NCBI GenBank assembly: GCA_037039925.1
Contig: JAXRKP010000574.1
Span: 152,001 to 216,000 of the forward strand
DNA length: 64,000 nucleotides
Source of the DNA: Doris montereyensis
Lineage: Eukaryota; Mollusca; Gastropoda; Nudibranchia; Dorididae
Direction of reading: 5' to 3'
A program made the translations under genes and the position numbers. The notes below the pieces were generated by a model, which was not told the DNA's origin, searched no databases, and saw only the letters and a program-made list of their open reading frames with translations. Positions within the stretch are counted from its first letter, which is position 1; every line of letters begins with the position of its first letter. This document shows, piece after piece, positions 57,660-64,000 of the stretch.

Positions 57660-58465
57660 TTGCATAGATGACAATAAATAACAAAGAACAAGTAACAATA
57701 ACAATAGCAAACAACAAATAGCATATAAGGAATAAGAACTAAGAATTAAGAAATAATCAATAATAAATAATAAACAACAAATAACAAGTAACAATAACAA
57801 TAGCAAACAACAAATAGCATATAAGAAATAAGAATTAAGAAATAATCAATAATAAATAATAAACAACAAATAACAAGTAACAATAACAATAACAAAGAAC
57901 AAGTAGGATAATAATTTAAGTAATAGGAATTAAAAAATAATATGTAACAATAACAATGACAAACAATAAATAGCAGATAATAAATAATAAATAATAAACA
58001 ACAAATAACAAGTACTAATAACAATAAGAAACAACAAATAGCATATAAGAAAAAAGAAATAAAAAATAGCAAATATTAAACAACGAATGACAAGTAACAA
58101 TAACATAACAAACAATAAATAGCACATAAGAAAAAAGACATAAAAATGATAAATGATAAACAACAAATAACAAGTAACAATAATAATAACAAACAACTAG
58201 TAGCATATAAGAAAAAATAATTTAAATTTTTTTAAAATAAACAACAAATAACAAGTAACAATAACAATAACAAACAACAAATAGCATATCAGAAATAAGA
58301 AATACAAAATAATAAATAATAAACAACAACTACCAAGTAACAAATAAACAATAACAAACAACAAATAGCATATAAGAAGAAATAAGAAATAAGAAATTAC
58401 AAACTAAAAATAACAAATAACCGTAAAAAAAGACAAATAACAATACAAAATACCAAATAGCAAAT
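57660..58465 (+). repeat. A-rich repeat (AACAAATAACAAGTAACAAT type), about 80-100 bp period
   Basis: Repeated AACAAATAACAAGTAACAAT, AACAATAGCAAACAACAAAT, AGCATATAAGAAATAAG blocks, six to eight degenerate units. Minus-strand hydrophobic frames are composition artefacts. Confidence 0.85.
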
Positions 58466-58479
58466 ACAGAAAACCCAGG

Positions 58480-58800
58480 TACAGTTTCAAACTTACTTTT
58501 AAGTGTTATTCGACCTATACTGGAATATGGAAATTGCGTATGAAACCCTTTATTTAAATGGCAATCACTTCTTTTAGAAAAAGTGCAAAGAGGAGCGACA
58601 AGGTCATTGAGAGAATTGGAATATGGTGACGTGTCATATTATTTTGATGACGTAAGATTGAAATCTCTTCGACTCCTCCCTCATTGAAATACAGAAGAAA
58701 ACGGAAAAGGGGGAGACTTATCAATTGTAATAAATTGTTCATAACATAGATAATATTGATTTAAAATCATTTTTTCAACTATTCTCATGTGAATTTTACC
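58480..58800 (+). mobile_element. LINE RT C-terminal fragment
   Basis: The + frame LLLSVIRPILEYGNCV, a stop, then LLLEKVQRGATRSLRELEYG and DDVRLKSLRLLPSLKYRRKR matches the C-terminus of CR1/Jockey-like RTs (RPILEYGNCVW ... LExVQRRATK ... RLKxLxLPSLKYRR). Truncated and broken. Confidence 0.82.
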
Positions 58801-59227
58801 CAGGGAGATAGATTTAAGATTTATATTACAGGAAGTTCTGCTTCTGTGAGAAATGTTTTTTTCATTATACGAACAGTCAAATTATGGCATAACTTACAGT
58901 TAAAAAAAAAGATTTAAACAGTATTAATTCTTTTTAAAAATGTCATTGATATGGAACTCTGTAATTTAAAGTATTTGTATGATGAATGCATGTGCATTGT
59001 TCATATTGATTTCTATATGTTCAATCATTTATAGAACTCCATGATTATTTGAGATATATGGTGCATTTAAAGGTCAAATTACCTATAAAGCCTCTGAAAA
59101 AGATATGATATGAATGATAAGTATGAACATGTTTTGCTTTCTTCTTGTTAGTTTGTTTAAGTTTTCTTGAGTGTATTGTTAGTATCATTTTGTTTGGTAT
59201 TTTATTGGTAAGAATTGTTTTTATTCC
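58801..59227. other. Intron 3 of copy 2, unassigned
   Basis: AT-rich sequence, perhaps the 3' tail of the preceding LINE fragment. Nothing else is recognised. Confidence 0.45.
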
Positions 59228-59717
59228 GGCTAATCAACAAAGCTTTTCCCAAAGGATACAGTGCTTATATTATCTACGTGTTCTTATTCTCTTCCCATCT
59301 AAACAAAATTTCACCACAGAACGCATTGCTTATCTTATTCAATAATCTTTTTTTATTTTCTTCCCAACTAGCAAAGCTATTACAAAATGAAGTAGTGCTT
59401 ATCTTATCCAATAATGTTTTACACTCTCTTCCCATTCAGCAAAGCTGTTACCAAAGGACACAGTGTTTATCTAATCCAAATGCTCTTATTCTCTTCCCAA
59501 TTAGCAAAGCTTTTACCAAAGAACACAGTGTTTATCTAATCCGAATTTGCAAAAAAAATTCTTGTTCCATTCAGCAAAGCTGTCGCCAAAGGAAACCGTG
59601 CTTAACCTATCCAAATGTTTTGTTTTTTATTCTCTTCCCAAAATAGCAAAACTTTCACCGAAGGACACAGTGTTTATCTATTCCAAATGGGTTTTTTTTA
59701 ATTCTTGTTCCATTCAG
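59228..59717 (+). repeat. Array of about seven decoy exon 4 acceptors
   Basis: Units of about 58-70 bp each hold a pyrimidine tract (CTCTTCCCATTCAG type), the acceptor AG and about 35 bases copied from exon 4 (CAAAGCTTTCACCGAAGGAC, ACAGTGTTTATC). Units start near 59236, 59300, 59371, 59439, 59503, 59574 and 59646. The five nearest the exon keep TAG or CAG before CAAAGC/CAAAAC, while the two outermost have lost the AG. Most carry ATCTAA or similar, so usage would truncate the protein. Confidence 0.88.
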
Positions 59718-59929
59718 CAAAGCTTTCATCGAAGGACACAGTGCTCATCCACGCTGGTGGTAGTGGTGTGGGAACTGCAGCTGTCCAGCTTGTCAAACAC
59801 GCGGAGGCCACAGCTATTGTGACCGCTGGCAGTCAGAAGAAAATAGATCTGGCAACGTCTCTAGGGGCTGTTTTGGGGTGAACTACAAGGAGGGCAACGT
59901 GGGAGATAAAATTTTGGAAATCACCCAAG
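59718..59929 (+). pseudogene. TP53I3-like: Copy 2 exon 4, 1-bp deletion
   Basis: Identical to copy 1 over nearly all its length (only about four difference sites) but one base short. The deletion produces GAVLG and a TGA instead of [16 protein letters not shown] motif HAGGSGVG is intact; the donor CAAG|GTCAGA is intact. Confidence 0.88.
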
Positions 59930-60099
59930 GTCAGAAATAATTGGATGTGGTTTTTGTGTGTGTGTGTGTGTATGTGTATGTTTTTGTTTGTTTTTGTTTG
60001 TTTGTTTTGTTAAAGAGAGATAGAAATAGGATATGAAGGGTGTATGTTATAATAATTGTCTGATTACTCCCTTCTGTGTCTTCATTCTCATCATCATCA
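59930..60099 (+). other. Start of intron 4, copy 2
   Basis: Contains a short (GT)n run near 59955-59985 and TTTGTTTG repeats, then a (CAT)n run near 60088-60103. Confidence 0.6.
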
Positions 60100-60920
60100 T
60101 CATCAGTTCATTAACCCTCTAGGACCATAGGGTAATGCAAAGATGAACAGTGTTGTCTCAACTGTCACCAGCGAAAGAGCTTGCGTTGCAGCAAAGCTCT
60201 CCAGTCCATCCGGCAATATCGTCAGCCCATTTCTTTATCTGTTTATCTGTCTTCCTGCAACCATTGGCACTGTCCTGAAAAACGATCTTCTTCAATGTAA
60301 TTGCTCAATGCTGTGTGCCAATACAAACGTAGAACGTAGCTTTCCTATAGTCAATAAATCCTTGTGTTGCCTGACGTTGCATTGAATCATTGCACGTACA
60401 TATTGGTTCGTGGCGAGGGTCCAAGTGTTAAGTTGCAATTAGTCTTTTGTAACATCTCATTTCCATTGCCTGGATCTTTTTCTGATGTTTTGCTGGCACC
60501 GTCCATGTCTCGCATGCATTTAAGAAGATGGATACAAAGTTTTGTGATCAGAAGCTTAGTTTGGACTGAGAGACAATAAATGCTTATGTCCTTACATATT
60601 TGGGCATAAGTTTTGACAATTGTTGTTTGCGCTGCTCTTAATTTTTTTATCCGTCTTAACTATAAACGGCGCTAAAGTATTTGAACTGATTTATTTACTT
60701 GGGCCCTTGTCTAAATACTGATTTCTTGTACCTTATTGCCATCGTACTGTTTGTGAAAATCGTCGTTTTCGCCGCATTATTGTCAATACGTATGTTGAAG
60801 AGTACGTGCCATTGACATTTCCCACCTTTGCAAGTTCTTGCTCGTCTCCAGCCAATCTGTCAATATAGTCTGCTAATCATAAATTGATAATTTACTATGA
60901 CATGGGCGTCAATGCTGAAT
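60100..60920 (-). mobile_element. LINE RT C-terminal remnant (CETWT family)
   Basis: Minus-strand fragments in shifting frames: RLAGDEQELAKVGN, FKYFSAVYS, FVSIFLNACETWTVPAKHQK, KIQAMEMRCYKRLI, DSMQRQATQGFIDYR and GRRYCRMDWRAL. The CETWT ... IQAMEMRCYRRLL motif is characteristic of the post-catalytic region of one large LINE group. Heavily decayed. Confidence 0.75.
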
Positions 60921-61160
60921 GCACCGTGGTGTTTTTCGAGGGTCCCTGTGGTCGGTAATCTGTAACCAAGGATATCTTCTGCCCGACAATTCCATGTCAA
61001 CACATCCTCGCACGTGGTTGTCACAACTAACAGAAGCGACTAACCGGAAACTATCTCTTTGAGCAAACGCGGGCCAAAACTAAGACCAGGAGTCTTACCA
61101 GCCTATTACAATATGGAACGCCGCATGCCATTCATCCAACAATGCTAATCATAGCGTTTA
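60921..61160. other. Unique spacer
   Basis: No gene or repeat recognised. Confidence 0.45.
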
Positions 61161-61164
61161 CATA

Positions 61165-62830
61165 AAGTACTAAGTTCACATGACTTCATCTGAAGTGCCA
61201 TGTCACATGACGTTCATCTAAAATACTAAGTCACATGACCTTCATCTAAAATACTAAGTCACATGACTTCATCTAGAACATTAAGTCACATGACTTCATC
61301 TAAAATAATAAGTCACATGACTTCATCTAAAGTACTAAGTCAAATGACGTTCATCTAAAGTACTAAGTCAAATGCCGTTCATTTAAAGTACTAAGTCAAA
61401 TGACGTTCATCTAAAGTACTAAGTCAAATGACGTTCATCTAAAGTACTAAGTCAAATGACGTTCATCTAAAATACTAATCCACAGGACTTCATCTAAAGT
61501 ACTAATCCACATGATGTTCATCTAAAATACAAATCCACATGACGTTCATCTAAAATACTAATCCACATGACGTTCATCTAAAATACTAATCCACATCACG
61601 TTCATCTAAAGTACTAAGTCAAATGATGTTCATCTCAAATAATAATCCATATTACATTCATCTAAAATACTAAGTCAAATGATGTTTATCTGCAATACTA
61701 AGTCACATGACGTTCATCTCAAATAATAATCCATATTACATTCATCTAAAGTACTAAGTCAAATGACGTTCATCTCAAATAATAATCCATATTACATTCA
61801 TCTAAAGTACTAAGTCAAATGACGTTCATCTCAAATAATAATCCATATTACATTCATCTAAAATACTAAGTCAAATGACATTCATCTAAAGTACTAAGTC
61901 AAATGACGTTCATCTCAAATAATAATCCATATTACATTCATCTAAAATACTAAGTCAAATGACATTCATCTAAAATACTAAGTCAAATGACATTCATCTA
62001 AAATACTAAGTCAAATGACGTTTATCTGCAATACTGCAACGTTCATCTAAAATACTAAGTCAAATGACGTTCATCTCAAATACTTCATGACTTCATCTAA
62101 AATACTAAGTCAAATGACGTTCATCTCAAATACTAATTCACATTACGTTCATCTAAAATACTAATCCACATTACGTTCATTTAAAATACTAAGTCACATG
62201 ACGTTCCATCTAAAGTACTAATCCACATGTCGTTCATCTAAAGTACTAAGTCACATGACCTTCATCTAAGCTACTAATCCACATGACGTTCATCTAAAGT
62301 ACTAAGTCACATGACGGTCATCTAAAATACCTATCCACATGACGTTCATAAAAAAAATACTAAGTCACAAAACGTTCATCTAAAGTACTAATCCACATGA
62401 CATTCATCTAAATTTACTAAATCAAATGACGTTCATCTAAAGTACTAATCCACATGAAATTCATCTAAAGTACTAATCCACATGACGTTCATCTAAAGTA
62501 CTAAATCAAATGACGTTCATCTAAAGTACTAATCCACATGACGTTCGTCTAAAGTACTAATCCACATGACATTCATCTAAAGTACTAATCCCACATGACG
62601 TTCATCTAAAGTACTAATCCACATGACATTCATCTAAAGTGCTAATCCACATGACGTTCAACTACAGTACTAATCCACATGACGTTCAAATGACGTTCAT
62701 CTAAAGTACTAATCCACATGAAATTCATCTAAAGTACTAATTCACATGACGTTCATTTAATTATATTCTTCATACTAAAATACTAATCCACATGACAATT
62801 CATCTAAGTACTAATTCAACGTTCATTTAG
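61165..62830 (+). repeat. 28-bp minisatellite, about 60 units
   Basis: The unit is GTACTAATCCACATGACGTT plus CATCTAAA, with subtypes AAGTCAAATGACG and AATAATCCATATTACATTC. TGACGTTC alternates with TGATGTTC and TGACATTC, again CpG transitions. A 60-70 bp higher-order combination of the TCAAATAATAATCCATATTA subtype recurs several times between 61620 and 61960. Confidence 0.95.
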
Positions 62831-62837
62831 TCCGATG

Positions 62838-63635
62838 CCTGTTTGTTATCTGAATAAATAAATGTAAATATTTACGTCTGCCTGTTTGTTATGGATAATA
62901 CTGAGTCCGATGCCTGTTTGTTATCTGGATAATATACTGAATCAGACATTTAGTCCGATGCCTGTTTGTTATCTGGATAATAGTGAATTTATCTGGAATA
63001 CTGTATAAATAAATGTAATGCCTGTTTGACATTTAGTCCGATGCCTGTTTGTTATCTGGATAATACTGAATCAGACATTTAGTCCGATGCCTGTTTGTTA
63101 TCTGGATAATACTGAATCAGACATTTAGTCCGATGCCTGTTTGTTATCTGGATAATACTGAATCAGACATTTAGTCCGATGCCTGTTTGTTATCTGATAA
63201 TACTGAATTAGACATTTAGTCCGATGTCTGTTTGTTATCTGGATAATACTGAATCAGACATTTAGTCCGATGCCTGTTTGTTATCTGGATGATACTGAAT
63301 TAGACATTTAGTCCGATGTCTGTTTGTTATCTTGATAATACTGAATCAGACATTTAGTCCGATGTCTGCTTGTTATCTGGATGATACTGAATTAGACATT
63401 TAGTCCGATGCTTGTTTGTTATCTGGATAATACTGAATCAGACATTTAGTCCGATGTCTGATAATACTGAATCAGACATTTAGTCCGATGCTGCTTGTTA
63501 TCTGGATAATACTGAATCAGACTGGATAATACTGAATGACATTTATCCGATGTCTGCTTGTTATCTGGATAATTTAGACATTTAGTCCGATGTCTGCTTG
63601 TTATCTGGATAATACTGAATCAGACATTTAGATTA
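62838..63635 (+). repeat. 46-bp minisatellite, about 15 units
   Basis: The unit is ATTTAGTCCGATGCCTGTTT, GTTATCTGGATAATACTGAA, TCAGAC. Variants are GTCTGCTTG and GATGATACTG. Units are truncated at both ends of the array. Confidence 0.95.
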
Positions 63636-63649
63636 TAACTGAAACAGAA

Positions 63650-64000
63650 AAAAGACGTCGGTGCTGTATTTGATCGAAACTTACACTTTGATATACATAT
63701 TCCAAATAGCGTCAACACAGCTGTACAATGTATTGGTATTGTATTTAGAAAATTTAAGTACATTCATGCTAATGTGTTCCTTACATTATACAAATTCATT
63801 ATTGAACTTGTATTGGAACATTGTAATTGTAATTGGGAGGTTTTACTCAACCTATGCTTGTAGAAAAAGTTCAAAGATGTACCTGTAAATTGTTACCCAT
63901 GTTAGAACACTTGTCTTATGGTGATCTATATTAATTTGTGAATCTTCTATCATTGAAATAGCAAAGTAAAAGGTGAGATTAATTCAATTGTATAAAACAG
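63650..64000 (+). mobile_element. LINE RT C-terminal fragment, runs to window end
   Basis: The + frame KKDVGAVFDRNLHFDIHIPN, AVQCIGIVFRKFKYIHANVF and LTLYKFIIELVLEHCNCNWE, then shifts to VEKVQRCTCKLLPMLEHLSY. These are the DLGVxFDxNL ... YKxxIRPxLEYxNCxW ... VEKVQRxxTKLLP landmarks of CR1/Jockey-like RTs. Same type as 58480-58800. Confidence 0.82.

Larger units (their letters stand above)
44882..59929 (+). pseudogene. TP53I3-like: PIG3/TP53I3-like quinone oxidoreductase, copy 2 (exons 1-4, frameshift in exon 4)
   Basis: Exons 44882-45022, 54387-54522, 55209-55340 and 59718-59929 have the same phases and splice sites as copy 1. Exon 4 is 212 rather than 213 bases: GCTGTTTTGGGGTGA replaces GCTGTTGCCGGCGTGA. 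This puts a TGA at 59879-59881, after 190 codons, within the Rossmann domain just past VTAGSQKK. No exon 5-7 homologue is seen up to 64000. The shift sits in a TTTTGGGG homopolymer, so sequencing error is possible and the copy could be functional. Intron 1 is over 9 kb and filled with LINE and array DNA. Confidence 0.8.

Noticed and set aside
60000..64000. Exons 5-7 of copy 2 in the last 4 kb
   Set aside because: Searched for [15 protein letters not shown] and the exon 7 ending. Only LINE remnants and arrays were found.

Overview
This is animal genomic DNA. The genes have GT-AG introns, and non-LTR, Penelope-like and Tc1-like elements and tRNA-derived SINEs are all present. Coding density is very low. 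No bacterial features are seen. The many dispersed palindromes TAGATCTAGA/TCTAGATCTAGA (near 2.05, 18.07, 20.6-21.2 and 41.58 kb) and the mix of elements suggest a lophotrochozoan, probably a heterobranch gastropod. That assignment is inference, not a database result.

The only recognisable host gene is a PIG3/TP53I3-type NADPH:quinone oxidoreductase, present as two tandem copies on the + strand. Copy 1 (7785-18779) has seven exons with consistent phases. It encodes 339 residues ending in KDEL. Copy 2 (44882 onward) shows exons 1-4. Its exon 4 lacks one base relative to copy 1, giving a stop after 190 codons, and exons 5-7 are not in the window.

Layout: 1-7.7 kb is intergenic, with a 264-bp direct duplication, LINE remnants, a (TC)n tract and a minisatellite. 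7.7-18.8 kb is gene copy 1; its introns hold minisatellites, a LINE fragment and a Penelope-like RT plus GIY-YIG element. 18.8-25 kb holds decayed elements: a zinc-finger remnant, a LINE RT end and an inverted pair of Penelope fragments. 25.07-39.05 kb is one continuous 31-bp satellite of about 450 units. 39-44.9 kb holds LINE, Tc1 and SINE remnants. 44.9-59.9 kb is gene copy 2; intron 1 contains two minus-strand LINE fragments interrupted by three minisatellites. 60-64 kb holds LINE remnants and two more arrays.

Tandem repeats total roughly 28 kb by adding the intervals listed here. Several arrays are visibly seeded from neighbouring functional sequence. The exon 3 donor and exon 4 acceptor of both gene copies have been multiplied into arrays of decoy splice sites. 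Three arrays inside the LINE fragments have units that are pieces of LINE coding sequence. The 31-bp satellite varies mainly at its three CpG positions, as expected if CpGs are methylated and deaminate. Its minus strand cannot easily acquire stops, which explains the very long but probably meaningless open frames there.
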